Shown here: piece by piece, positions 9,098 through 16,188 of the stretch
Position numbering within the stretch: position 1 is the stretch's first letter
How the letters are laid out: each line of letters opens with the position of its first letter
Origin: CALCMJ01 sp964475415
Lineage (GTDB): Bacteria > Bacteroidota > Bacteroidia > Chitinophagales > Saprospiraceae
Assembly (NCBI GenBank): GCA_964475415.1
Contig: CAYYWZ010000072.1
Span: 1-21,415, forward strand
DNA: 21,415 nt
Reading direction: 5' to 3'
Program-made: the position numbers and the translations under genes
Notes under the pieces: model-generated
Told to the model about the DNA's origin: nothing
Database searches by the model: none
The model's input: the letters and a program-made list of their open reading frames with translations, nothing else

Positions 9098-9200
9098 TTT
9101 ATTTAAACTTTATGTCCTAGTTATAGATGGTAAAGAGTTAGTTAGTTTAGTATTTTCTAGAGTGTTTTACCAGCGTATTTTTTGACTCTTAAATAAAATA

Positions 9201-9230
9201 AAAAAGCCAAGATTTTTATCATGGCTTTTT
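9201..9230 (-). terminator. Intrinsic terminator of the cold-shock-domain gene
   Basis: AAAAAGCCA at 9201-9209 and TGGCTTTTT at 9222-9230 form a 9-bp perfect stem with a 12-base loop. On the minus strand the 3' arm ends in five T residues and continues T-rich. It is 25 bp past the stop codon of the 9255-9830 gene. The A/T symmetry means it could also act on plus-strand transcripts. Confidence 0.7.
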
Positions 9231-9254
9231 CAATTTTCTTTGTAGTTATTAAGA

Positions 9255-9830
9255 CTATTCTGCAGGATTATCTTCGCTAGGCTTTTCTGTAGCTGCATTT
9301 TCATCTGCTGGTTTTTCTTCCACTGGCTTTGGTGCTGCTGGTTTTTTAGCTGTTGGCTTATATTCTTCGTCAGAAATGAATTTGACATCCACTGCAACAA
9401 TACCTTTATGACCTTCTTCTAATTCAAAACTCACTTTATCGTGCTCTTTTAGAGGACCTGGGCAATTGTTGATGTGGACAAAAATATTGTCTTTAGTCTT
9501 GCTATCAACAATAAAGCCATAGCCTTTATCATCATTAAAAAATTTGACAATTCCTTTTCTAACTTTTTCAACTACAACGTCTACCGTCGGAGGAGTAGAA
9601 ATGATAATGTCTTCTAATTTGATTACTTTCTTTTTCTTAGTCGGATCCGGTGGCGTATCGGTAAGATTTCCATCTTCATCTAGATAAGATATTTGATCTG
9701 CAAATGTTTTTTTAGGAGCTGCATCTTTCTCTAACTTGCGCTGCTCTCTTCTTTCTAGTTTTTCTTGTCTCTTTTTTCTTTTCTTTTTTTCTCTTTCTTT
9801 CTTATTAAACGATTGCTGCGATTTAGCCAT
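9255..9830 (-). CDS. Cold-shock-domain protein with charged N- and C-terminal tails
   Basis: Probable nucleic-acid-binding protein acting on RNA or single-stranded DNA in the cytoplasm. The cold-shock domain spans about residues 90-151 and has both RNA-binding motifs, RNP1 as KGYGFI (102-107) and RNP2 as IFVHI (116-120). It starts with KGIVKFFNDDKGYGF, typical of Csp proteins. Unlike classical 67-aa Csp proteins, it has a very basic, probably coiled N-terminal extension (KKEREKKKRKKRQEKLERRE) and a Pro/Ala/Glu-rich acidic C-terminal tail (about 160-191), both likely disordered. Extended cold-shock proteins of this kind occur in Bacteroidota. It is a single-gene unit with a terminator and a long A/T-rich leader. 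Confidence 0.92.
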   Translation of the reverse strand: MAKSQQSFNKKEREKKKRKKRQEKLERREQRKLEKDAAPKKTFADQISYLDEDGNLTDTPPDPTKKKKVIKLEDIIISTPPTVDVVVEKVRKGIVKFFNDDKGYGFIVDSKTKDNIFVHINNCPGPLKEHDKVSFELEEGHKGIVAVDVKFISDEEYKPTAKKPAAPKPVEEKPADENAATEKPSEDNPAE

Positions 9831-9932
9831 ATATTAAATTTTGGTTAACTTATTTACCACTTGAAGATAGATCTGATGGGTAAACAAATAAATAATATCT
9901 ACTACTATCAATCGAAAATTCTGCAAGTTATA

Positions 9933-9940
9933 CAAATGTA
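9933..9940 (-). promoter_or_regulatory. Candidate -7 box upstream of the cold-shock-domain gene
   Basis: On the minus strand this reads TACATTTG, an exact match to the Bacteroidota -7 consensus TAnnTTTG. It is about 103 bp upstream of the start codon, leaving a long leader. No TTG box lies at the usual 17-20 bp distance, so the call is weak. Confidence 0.3.
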
Positions 9941-10092
9941 ACAAAAAATTATGGCTCTATGTTCTATCAAGTCCATATATCCTATAGCTTTATATCTATA
10001 AAAAGAAAAGAATGCAAAAGAACAAATATTACTTTAACTTAGTATAGTGGTAAGAGATAGAACATTATATAAAATATTTTAGAATAGTTACG

Positions 10093-10623
10093 ATGAATAT
10101 GAACAAATTGTATTTTTTATCTTCAATTTTCTTAAGCATAATCATTTCTGGCTGTACAACGCCAGATCCAAATAAAGATGATACAGGTAACGACGAACTA
10201 CAGGTATTAGAAGTAGATCCTAACATTGTAACGAAAAATATGGTGTATAGGGACCTAATATACGTACCTATTTATTCTGATATATATCTAGATGAGCTAA
10301 ACCAGGAAAGCTTATTAGCGGCAACCCTAAGTATCCGTAATACTAGTTTTAAAGATTCAATTTTCATTTCTACAATAGACTATTATAACACAAGTGGAGA
10401 GAGAGTGAAGAGATTCATAAATAATACTATCAGCTTACCCCCTATGGCAACTTTAAATTATGTAATCGAAAAGGAAGATGACACGGGAGGTCCAGGTGCC
10501 AACTTTATAATAGAATTGAGCGCACACAATACAAATGTCAAGCCGCTTATCCAAGCTATTATGATAGGAGAAAAAGGAAATCAAGCCTTCTCTTTTGCGA
10601 CAGATGGTTATTCTGTAAAATAG
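10093..10623 (+). CDS. DUF3124 domain-containing lipoprotein
   Basis: Uncharacterised family, predicted outer-membrane or periplasmic lipoprotein: the signal ends in IISGC with Cys21 as the lipidation site. The DUF3124 domain fills the mature protein, with recognisable elements YVPIYSDIY, LAATLSIRNTS, IDYYNTSGERV, the glycine-rich GGPGANFIIEL, and IQAIMIGEKGNQAFSFATDG near the end. The predicted fold is beta-rich. The start could be the first ATG or Met3. It lies alone between the divergent cold-shock-domain gene and the SOUL-family gene 141 bp downstream. Function is unknown. Confidence 0.88.
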   Translation: MNMNKLYFLSSIFLSIIISGCTTPDPNKDDTGNDELQVLEVDPNIVTKNMVYRDLIYVPIYSDIYLDELNQESLLAATLSIRNTSFKDSIFISTIDYYNTSGERVKRFINNTISLPPMATLNYVIEKEDDTGGPGANFIIELSAHNTNVKPLIQAIMIGEKGNQAFSFATDGYSVK

Positions 10624-10764
10624 ATATGGGAAGTAGGCTGATTTTTGATTAGTTATTTATTGTTTTTAGCATTTATAGTTGAATTGTGACAATAACCTTT
10701 ATGTTGTTAAGGTGTTTCTTCTAGTAGTTCTCACTTTTGAATAAAAACTGAAAAACAATTCTCA

Positions 10765-11355
10765 ATGAAGGCATTTATAATAATTCTTGCAGTGTTAATT
10801 AGCATATTTCTAGTTATTCAAATATTTGCCATGAGAAGTCAGAAAGGTATTGAGCAATACCCTTATAAGCTGATAGAAAAATATAGTGATATCGAAATTA
10901 GAAAATATGAATCCAGCTTGTTTACTAGCGTAGAATTACCAACAAATGATTATAAAATTGCATCGAGTAAAGGCTTTTCTATCTTGGCTGGATATATTTT
11001 TGGTGGCAATGACAAAAAAGAAAAAATAGCAATGACTTCTCCAGTTTCTATTTCTCTAGATGATTCTATGACTATGATGTTTATGGTTCCTCGAGACCTT
11101 AAGAAAGATAATCTACCAACACCAGACCAATCACAAATAGAATTTAAAGTTATTCCAGAAAAAAGTATGGCCGCTATTACTTTTGGAGGATGGGCAAATG
11201 CAGATAAGATAGAAAGTCATAAAGAAAAACTAATAGCTGCTCTAGACCGAGAAGGAATTGCTTACATTAATAAGTTTTATTTTTTTGGATATAATCCTCC
11301 TTATGAAATTATCAATAGGAAAAATGAAATTGTTGTAGAACTACAAAATATATAG
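10765..11355 (+). CDS. SOUL-family heme-binding protein, membrane-anchored
   Basis: Member of the SOUL/HBP family, whose animal and plant members bind heme or tetrapyrroles. Residues 3-22 form one membrane helix or uncleaved signal anchor, and the SOUL domain occupies about 30-195. Family marks are YKLIEKYSDIEIRKYE at the start, GFSILAGYIFGGNDKKEKIAMTSPV in the middle, MMFMVPRDL, and the closing WANADKIESHKEKL and YNPPYEIINRKNEIVVEL. The bacterial function is not established; heme carriage or a structural role are possibilities. It is a separate gene with 141 and 121 bp to its neighbours. Confidence 0.9.
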   Translation: MKAFIIILAVLISIFLVIQIFAMRSQKGIEQYPYKLIEKYSDIEIRKYESSLFTSVELPTNDYKIASSKGFSILAGYIFGGNDKKEKIAMTSPVSISLDDSMTMMFMVPRDLKKDNLPTPDQSQIEFKVIPEKSMAAITFGGWANADKIESHKEKLIAALDREGIAYINKFYFFGYNPPYEIINRKNEIVVELQNI

Positions 11356-11476
11356 GCATCTAGAGAAAACAATATCAATCTTAAGAGAGTCATAATCGTA
11401 GAGTGGATTAATTGACATTCTAAATATAAAATTCAATCAAAATTGTACTTTACAAAGAACTTAAATAGCACTAACT

Positions 11477-12415
11477 ATGAAATCTACAAGGCTTGTTTTC
11501 TTTTTCTTTAATTTTCTTTTTCTCATTTTCAATACAGATGCTCAGACAAATCTGGCAGCTAAACTTGGTTATGATGAAAATGCAAAATTACTAATAATCC
11601 ACGCGGATGATATAGGTGTGAGTCATTCTGAAAATATAGGTAGTTTTCTAGCTATGGAAACAGGAGTAGTAAACTCTGGAAGTATCATGATGCCATGTCC
11701 ATGGGTACCAGAAGTTGCCGAGTATGTTAAGGCTCATCCGGATGCGGATTTGGGTCTGCATCTAACGCTTACAGCAGAATGGAAATATATGAAATGGGGC
11801 CCAGTCGCACCAGTGAGTAAAGTCCCATCTCTAATTTCGGAAAATGGATATTTCTACAGCGACTGTCTTCAGTTTGGCCAGCATGCAGATCCAGCAGAGG
11901 TAAAGATTGAACTTAGAGCGCAAATAGAGAAAGCCATTAAAATGGGCATCCATCCTACACATCTGGATTCCCACATGGCCTGTCTTCTTTTTTCATCCCC
12001 CGAGGTGTTTGGAACATATTTAGAACTAGGCAGAGAATATAAAATTCCCGTCATGGTGGGTCGCTTTTTTCTTAAAGCAGCTCCGCAGTCATTTTTAGAT
12101 TTATTGACAGAGGAAGATATAGTTATAGAAAAATCGATAACGGCTGGACCTCAAGATTATTTAGATGGAATGACCCAATTCTATGAAAACGTACTCAACT
12201 CCCTGGAGCCTGGAGTACAGATCCTATTAATTCATACTGCTTATAATAATACTGAAATGCGGGCGCTTACAATAGACCATCTTAATTGGGGTGCTGAATG
12301 GAGGCAACAGGATTTTGACTTTTTCACGAGCCAAAATGCAAAGAATCTGATCCTAAAGAATAATATAAAATTGATTACTTGGCGAGATATTCAGAAGGTT
12401 ATTCATGGTCCCTAA
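11477..12415 (+). CDS. Secreted ChbG/YdjC-type carbohydrate deacetylase
   Basis: Predicted metal-dependent deacetylase of the YdjC/ChbG/HpnK family, which removes acetyl groups from N-acetylated sugars such as chitooligosaccharides. Metal-site motifs are HADDIG (Asp44, Asp45), GLHLTLTAEW, and the pair of histidines in THLDSHM. An N-terminal signal peptide (about residues 1-22, phenylalanine-rich, ending TDAQ) suggests export, unlike cytoplasmic ChbG of E. coli. Length (312 aa) is slightly above the family average because of the signal. It converges on the metallo-hydrolase gene (26 bp gap). Together with the GH20 enzyme about 7 kb away it could serve amino-sugar degradation, but the two are not in one operon. 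Confidence 0.88.
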   Translation: MKSTRLVFFFFNFLFLIFNTDAQTNLAAKLGYDENAKLLIIHADDIGVSHSENIGSFLAMETGVVNSGSIMMPCPWVPEVAEYVKAHPDADLGLHLTLTAEWKYMKWGPVAPVSKVPSLISENGYFYSDCLQFGQHADPAEVKIELRAQIEKAIKMGIHPTHLDSHMACLLFSSPEVFGTYLELGREYKIPVMVGRFFLKAAPQSFLDLLTEEDIVIEKSITAGPQDYLDGMTQFYENVLNSLEPGVQILLIHTAYNNTEMRALTIDHLNWGAEWRQQDFDFFTSQNAKNLILKNNIKLITWRDIQKVIHGP

Positions 12416-12441
12416 GGGATACGCTAAAAATAATAAATGAC

Positions 12442-13407
12442 TTACTCTAGCGGAATAATAGATCCTTCATCTAAAAACGGAAATCCAGACGCTGTAAGCG
12501 ATTTCTTTTCTGCTGAATTTTCTCTTAGCAGAGGATTGGTATGATTGAAATGAATAAAGTGAATTTTATTTTTTTCGTCTTTACTAAGTTCTTTAAACAG
12601 ACTCATACTTTCTTCTACAAATGGATGGGGGATCTCTGACATATCTCTACCTGCTATCTCACCATTTTTAAAAAAGGTACCATCCAATAAAGCTATATCC
12701 ACATTTGCTAGTTCTTCTATGATCGAACGATTCCATTTATCCCACTTATCGATATCTGGGATAAAGAGTACTTTTTTATCAGGAGAAATGATTTTGTATC
12801 CTACGGTTTCAGAATATTCATCTCGATGTGGAACAATTATAGGTATGATACTTATATCATTAGAAAGTATGACAGTGCTATCTGCTTGTAAGGTTTGTAA
12901 ACTGATATTATTTAATTTCACTAGTTGATCCCAAGGGCCATTACTAGAGAGGAAGGACGACATCTTAGGCATAGCGTATACACTAGTTGCATCTGCTCCC
13001 ATAACTTCTCGACCCAGATGTATAAGTCCAGTATAATGACCTACATGAGCATGAGTCAAGAAGATGCCAGCTAAGTAATCTATGGAGGAGGTCTGCTTTA
13101 TCATTTCCAACTGATACTTAAAATCTGGAGTAGCATCTATAATCCATTGCTGACCACTCTTCTTGTCTATTATTCCTAGGCTAGTAACGTATCGATGTTT
13201 TTCTTTCTGATTCCATATATCTGTACAACAAGATTTTTGACAATTAGCTTGTGGGTAACCTGCATCTTGTGCAATGCCTAGGAGATGGATGTATAGTTCT
13301 GGAGATTTTTCGACTTTTACAAAATTGGAATTTTTGGAATTAGTACAAGAGACTAGGTAGCTTGTCCATAGGAGAAGGCATAATAATTTGTAAATTTTGA
13401 AATCCAA
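12442..13407 (-). CDS. PqqB-like metallo-beta-lactamase-fold lipoprotein
   Basis: MBL-fold hydrolase related to PqqB. The N-terminus (LLLWTSYLVSC, Cys21) is a lipoprotein signal, so it works outside the cytoplasm. The segment GIAQDAGYPQANCQKSCC matches the PqqB-type N-terminal region with clustered cysteines (56, 60, 61) for a structural zinc. The main metal motif is LTHAHVGHYTG (His119, His121, His124): the usual HxHxDH is altered, with Gly123 replacing Asp. Later elements VPHRDEYSETVGYKI, LFIPDIDKW, LLDGTFF and IHFNHTNP fit the family. The start codon appears to be TTG at 13407; no ATG precedes the signal peptide in frame before an upstream stop. No other pqq genes are near, so a role in PQQ synthesis is unlikely. 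Confidence 0.87.
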   Translation of the reverse strand: MDFKIYKLLCLLLWTSYLVSCTNSKNSNFVKVEKSPELYIHLLGIAQDAGYPQANCQKSCCTDIWNQKEKHRYVTSLGIIDKKSGQQWIIDATPDFKYQLEMIKQTSSIDYLAGIFLTHAHVGHYTGLIHLGREVMGADATSVYAMPKMSSFLSSNGPWDQLVKLNNISLQTLQADSTVILSNDISIIPIIVPHRDEYSETVGYKIISPDKKVLFIPDIDKWDKWNRSIIEELANVDIALLDGTFFKNGEIAGRDMSEIPHPFVEESMSLFKELSKDEKNKIHFIHFNHTNPLLRENSAEKKSLTASGFPFLDEGSIIPLE

Positions 13408-13495
13408 TTTATTTCTGTACTTTTATTTTATTAGCAAATAACATAGATACGAATCTAGTAAAAGAAAGTATTTATATCTTCTAAATTAAATTATT

Positions 13496-13732
13496 ATGAG
13501 CAACAATTTATTATTTCTATTTGCATTTCTATTTTTTTATAGTTGTAAATCATCTTCTAAGTCTACTGACGATAGCAGTAAGCTCGAGATTATAGAAAAG
13601 AAAGCTCGTGACTTCTATATGTATAATCATCTACAGTTTGCCATGTCAGATTATATCAAGAACAATGAGGTCAGTGAGAATATAAATAAGAGGGAGGTTG
13701 TTCAGGTACCTGATTTTGCAAAAAATGTTTGA
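13496..13732 (+). CDS. N-terminal part of a split hypothetical lipoprotein
   Basis: The 78-codon frame starts with ATG and encodes a lipoprotein signal (FLFAFLFFYSCKSSS, Cys17), then a polar helical segment ending VVQVPDFAKNV. It stops at TGA (13730-13732) just after a run of six A residues (13720-13725). If one A is skipped, the frame joins the next coding stretch at 13725 without any loss and gives one 156-aa lipoprotein (PDFAK then MFDLGTSKV). This strongly suggests that the two pieces are halves of one gene, broken by a one-base insertion in the homopolymer, by a sequencing error, or read by frameshifting. The family is not recognised. Confidence 0.65.
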   Translation: MSNNLLFLFAFLFFYSCKSSSKSTDDSSKLEIIEKKARDFYMYNHLQFAMSDYIKNNEVSENINKREVVQVPDFAKNV

Positions 13733-13967
13733 TTTAGGAACATCCAAGGTCATCAGTGGTAAAAAAATAAATGCCTTAGTCTGTTTTGAAAGCAAAGGTA
13801 ATACAGTCTTTGTAACTGATTTACTTTTTAGAGGCGGTTCAGCTCACAGTCAACAAGATTTGACAGAAACTTTAGATATCGAAGTAGAGCCCAAAGATAA
13901 TAGCGATATAGAATATAAAGCATTTGAATTCACGATGAAACGATCACTGCAAGGAAGAAACAGGTAG
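13698..13967 (+). CDS. C-terminal part of the split hypothetical lipoprotein
   Basis: This frame overlaps the first half by 35 bp in the +1 frame. Its first nine codons (MFRYLILQK) are probably antisense to biology, being an out-of-frame reading of the first half; the meaningful part begins at the Met at 13725. It encodes GKKINALVCFESKGNTVFVTDLLFRGGSAHSQ and an acidic, polar end without membrane segments, suggesting a small beta-rich domain of unknown function. Without the lipoprotein signal of the first half it would be a cytoplasmic fragment. It could be made separately by translational restart near the TGA codon, but the simpler reading is one gene with a frameshift. Confidence 0.55.
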   Translation: MFRYLILQKMFDLGTSKVISGKKINALVCFESKGNTVFVTDLLFRGGSAHSQQDLTETLDIEVEPKDNSDIEYKAFEFTMKRSLQGRNR

Positions 13968-13972
13968 ATCTG

Positions 13973-13988
13973 CTTTTACATGTAAAAG
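13973..13988. repeat. 16-bp perfect palindrome after the split lipoprotein gene
   Basis: CTTTTACATGTAAAAG is a perfect palindrome just after the TAG stop at 13965-13967. It lacks a loop and a T-run, so it may be a weak transcription end or a dimeric protein binding site. The rest of the 133-bp gap to the next gene is featureless A/T-rich DNA. Confidence 0.4.
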
Positions 13989-14100
13989 AATTACTTTATT
14001 AAAGAAATAAAATGAAATATCATCTTTTTTAATGCTAATCTTATCAGTGCAAATAGGTGATAATATTCTTTAGTTAGGTCTAATTAAAATTAATTAAGTT

Positions 14101-14751
14101 GTGGAAATAGATAAAATATTAAGTCGTAATTCGGTTTGGGATTTAGGAAATTCTTGGCTATACAAGTTATTCGAAACTTATCCAAAGAATAAGAAATCAG
14201 ATGAAATTGTAGCAAAAGTATGGATATTAGGAAGGTGTTATGCAGCAGCCGTTGAACGAAGGAAAATAAAAGACAATCTTAATAATGATGCATTCTACAA
14301 AAGTAAAGTTATTAAGGCAATACAATCTGCAAAAATTGATGAAGGTCTCGCTACTATAAATTCTGAAAAGGATGAAGTAAACAAAATGAAGGCTAAACTC
14401 AAATTGCATAAAGATTTGCAAAAAGAATTGAGATGTATTACTGGTCATGATAAAAGGTCATTTAGCTCAAAGTATCTTCATTTTCATATGCCAAAAGAAT
14501 TTTACATCTACGATACTAGAGCCGTAGATGCATTAAGAATGCTGCCAAAAGAATATAAAATTTCTCGAAGGGAAATTAAAGCTAAACTTGGTAATCATAA
14601 TTTTGATAAGGTGTATGCCCAATTCTTCTGCAAGTGTGAATTTGCAAAAAGTCAAATAACCAAAACACTAAATAGACCTATTTCAATAAGAGAATATGAT
14701 ACAATTTTGTTAGATTTAATTAATCAGCAAAAAGAAAGAAACAAAACATAA
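14101..14751 (+). CDS. Hypothetical protein with OGG-like SSKYLHF motif
   Basis: A 216-aa soluble, lysine-rich, mostly helical protein with a GTG start; no ATG lies near the beginning. The stretch RSFSSKYLHFHMPKEFYIYDTRA resembles the ASKxLHFxxPxxFPIWD pattern that I associate with OGG-like helix-hairpin-helix proteins found in accessory regions. That assignment is from memory of the motif and is tentative. A central lysine-rich helix (NKMKAKLKLHKDLQKE) precedes it. The gene lies in an accessory block with the HigA, DUF3024 and UPF0158 genes, all on the same strand, and its stop codon overlaps the first arm of an attC-like palindrome. A role in DNA repair or defence is possible but not shown. 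Confidence 0.7.
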   Translation: MEIDKILSRNSVWDLGNSWLYKLFETYPKNKKSDEIVAKVWILGRCYAAAVERRKIKDNLNNDAFYKSKVIKAIQSAKIDEGLATINSEKDEVNKMKAKLKLHKDLQKELRCITGHDKRSFSSKYLHFHMPKEFYIYDTRAVDALRMLPKEYKISRREIKAKLGNHNFDKVYAQFFCKCEFAKSQITKTLNRPISIREYDTILLDLINQQKERNKT

Positions 14752-14807
14752 CAATGTACATGACGATCATGCTCCTAACGTCACACGCCGAATGTACTAG
14801 CCGTTAT
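14748..14807 (+). repeat. attC-like imperfect palindrome 1
   Basis: Outer arms ATAAC (14748-14752) and GTTAT (14803-14807) and inner arms TACAT (14757-14761) and ATGTA (14792-14796) are separated by unequal unpaired spacers. A nested hairpin TGACG/CGTCA lies at 14761-14783. The 60-bp length, split arms and AAC...GTT ends resemble an integron attC site, though the right end GTTATAG does not fit GTTRRRY exactly. Confidence 0.4.
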
Positions 14808-14841
14808 AGAGAAGCAAGACGAAAACATATATTCCCAATAA

Positions 14842-14952
14842 GGAAACTTTTCTAATATTTGTGCTCATGGGTTTGTCAAGAAGACACGAAAAACTCCTAA
14901 ATTAGAAATTAAGAAACCGTTGGAATTTAGAAAAAGGTACTTAAATAATTAA
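14842..14952 (+). pseudogene. Truncated higB toxin remnant (last 36 codons)
   Basis: An open stretch directly upstream of the HigA-like gene encodes CAHGFVKKTRKTPKLEIKK and ends RKRYLNN, a clear match to the C-terminus of RelE/HigB-family toxins (pattern HGFxKKTxKTP). It ends at TAA 14950-14952, 3 bp before the antitoxin ATG, the arrangement of an intact higBA pair. An in-frame TAA at 14839-14841 precedes it and no start codon or earlier HigB sequence is visible, so about two thirds of a typical 110-aa toxin is missing. It is a non-functional relic. Confidence 0.75.
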
Positions 14953-14955
14953 GAT

Positions 14956-15267
14956 ATGAAACTCACTTCAATAGAGGACTTAACAGATGAAGTTGTCGGC
15001 AAAAAAGGAACTGCAGAACGTGACATATTTGAAAATGATCTTCGCATGGATATGATCGGAACGATGATTAATGATGCACGAATTAAACAAAATATGACTC
15101 AAGGTGATCTCGGTGAACTCTTGGGTGTTCAGAAAGCTCAAATTTCAAAACTTGAAAACAACACTAAAGACTTTAGAATAGGAACGATTCTAAGAGCTTT
15201 GGAGGCATTGAGAGCAAAAGTAAAAATGACAGTCGAACTTGAAAAGAAAGAGCTAATCGTGGCGTAA
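14956..15267 (+). CDS. HigA-like antitoxin, XRE-family HTH
   Basis: A 103-aa XRE-type DNA-binding protein of the HigA antitoxin group. In a complete system it would bind and neutralise the HigB mRNA interferase and repress the higBA promoter. The helix-turn-helix covers about residues 36-75 (ARIKQNMTQGDLGELLG followed by KAQISKLENN), preceded by the N-terminal segment typical of antitoxins encoded after the toxin, and followed by a short C-terminal strand region (VKMTVELEKKELIVA). It is complete and lacks stops, but the toxin gene upstream is reduced to its last 36 codons, so this is an orphan antitoxin. It may persist as an anti-toxin against related HigB proteins or simply as a transcription factor. 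Confidence 0.88.
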   Translation: MKLTSIEDLTDEVVGKKGTAERDIFENDLRMDMIGTMINDARIKQNMTQGDLGELLGVQKAQISKLENNTKDFRIGTILRALEALRAKVKMTVELEKKELIVA

Positions 15268-15285
15268 AAAAGCCGAAAAGATAAA

Positions 15286-15350
15286 AACGCATGATTAGGT
15301 CATATCTCTTTCGAACTTCAGAGGACGACCGATATCAAAAACCGTTATGT
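15286..15350 (+). repeat. attC-like imperfect palindrome 2
   Basis: Between higA and the DUF3024 gene, split arms pair as AACG (15286-15289) with CGTT (15343-15346), GGTC (15298-15301) with GACC (15327-15330), and CTCT (15306-15309) with AGAG (15320-15323), with unpaired spacers of unequal length. The layout is like attC (outer arm, spacer, inner arm, loop), and the right end GTTATGT again starts with GTTAT. Confidence 0.35.
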
Positions 15351-15372
15351 ACCTTATAATACAAATGACAAA

Positions 15373-15720
15373 ATGAAAGAAAAAATCATAAATATAAATT
15401 ACGTAAAAGTTGAATCCTACGTAAAGTCAAAAAGACCTCCTTTGGAGGTACGGGATAAACTTGATTTTGGATTTAAATTTGAAAAGAATACTTTTGAAAT
15501 ATTTCAAATTAGACCAGTTTGGAACAGTCTAGATTCTAATGATTATCAAAAAATAGGTTTCGCAAAATTCAGATATATCAAATCAAAGAAAATTTGGAAA
15601 CTTTATTGGATGAGAGCATCAGGCAAATGGGAATCATATGAACCATTTCCTGAATCGAGTACATTAGACAAAATAATTGAATGCATCGAATCGGATGCTT
15701 ACGGATGCTTTTATGGATAA
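15373..15720 (+). CDS. DUF3024 domain-containing protein
   Basis: A 115-aa cytoplasmic protein of the uncharacterised DUF3024 family. Family marks cover the whole length: RPPLEVRDKLDFGFKF, EIFQIRPVWN, IGFAKFRYIKSKKIWKLYWMRASGKWESYEPFP, and the end DAYGCFYG. Members are usually about 110-120 aa and their function is unknown; they are often found in mobile gene pools. The ATG start follows an A/T-rich leader. The stop codon at 15718-15720 overlaps the ATG of the UPF0158 frame (15713-15715), so the two genes are probably translated as a coupled pair. Confidence 0.87.
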   Translation: MKEKIININYVKVESYVKSKRPPLEVRDKLDFGFKFEKNTFEIFQIRPVWNSLDSNDYQKIGFAKFRYIKSKKIWKLYWMRASGKWESYEPFPESSTLDKIIECIESDAYGCFYG

Positions 15721-16153
15721 ATTAAAACTAACAAATAAACAAATCAAAGAATTTGCTGAGGCAAATGACATGGGGAATGATATATTCATTAATTTGAGAA
15801 CTAAAGAAATAATAGAATTGCCAAACATACTATACGGTCCAATTTTATAATTTAATGAATACCATACAGATGATATTAAAAAAGTAGATGAGAATTGGCA
15901 TGATATTGAAAAGATTGAATGTCCTTGTTCCAACGAGTCTTTTGAGATTATGGCTTTATTTGTAGACGAATTACCAGAACAGAATTTAAAAAGATTACTT
16001 ACCAAGGCTCTTAATCAAAATAAACCATTTCGAAAATTCAATCAAATAATACATAATTGTGAATTAAGAGAAGACTGGTTTAAACACAAATCAATAATAT
16101 TAGAACAAAGAATATTAAATATTGTAAACGAAATGAATAAAGCCAGCAAATAA
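15713..16153 (+). pseudogene. UPF0158 family gene with an in-frame TAA stop
   Basis: One reading frame of 147 codons runs from the ATG at 15713 to TAA at 16151-16153, broken only by a TAA at 15848-15850. The first part (45 aa) reads KLTNKQIKEFAEANDMG and FINLRTKEIIELP. After the stop the frame continues with ESFEIMALFVDELPEQ, LLTKALNQNKPFRKFNQII and LREDWFKHKS. These segments together cover the UPF0158 family from end to end, so the gene is whole apart from this nonsense codon. A downstream ATG at 15950 could give a 67-aa C-terminal fragment. The first start overlaps the DUF3024 stop by 8 bp. Likely a pseudogene from a single substitution; a sequencing error or stop readthrough cannot be excluded. 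Confidence 0.8.
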
Positions 16154-16188
16154 CAAATAGATCTGTTGCATAGAATACTATTGCTCCT

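Noticed and set aside
3014..12415. A chitin or amino-sugar utilization cluster (GH20 plus ChbG-type deacetylase)
   Set aside because: The two genes are about 7 kb apart with unrelated genes on both strands between them, and no SusC/SusD pair or transporter is near.
15664..16005. Minus-strand 113-codon frame
   Set aside because: It is opposite the DUF3024 end and the UPF0158 frame, both matching known families on the plus strand.
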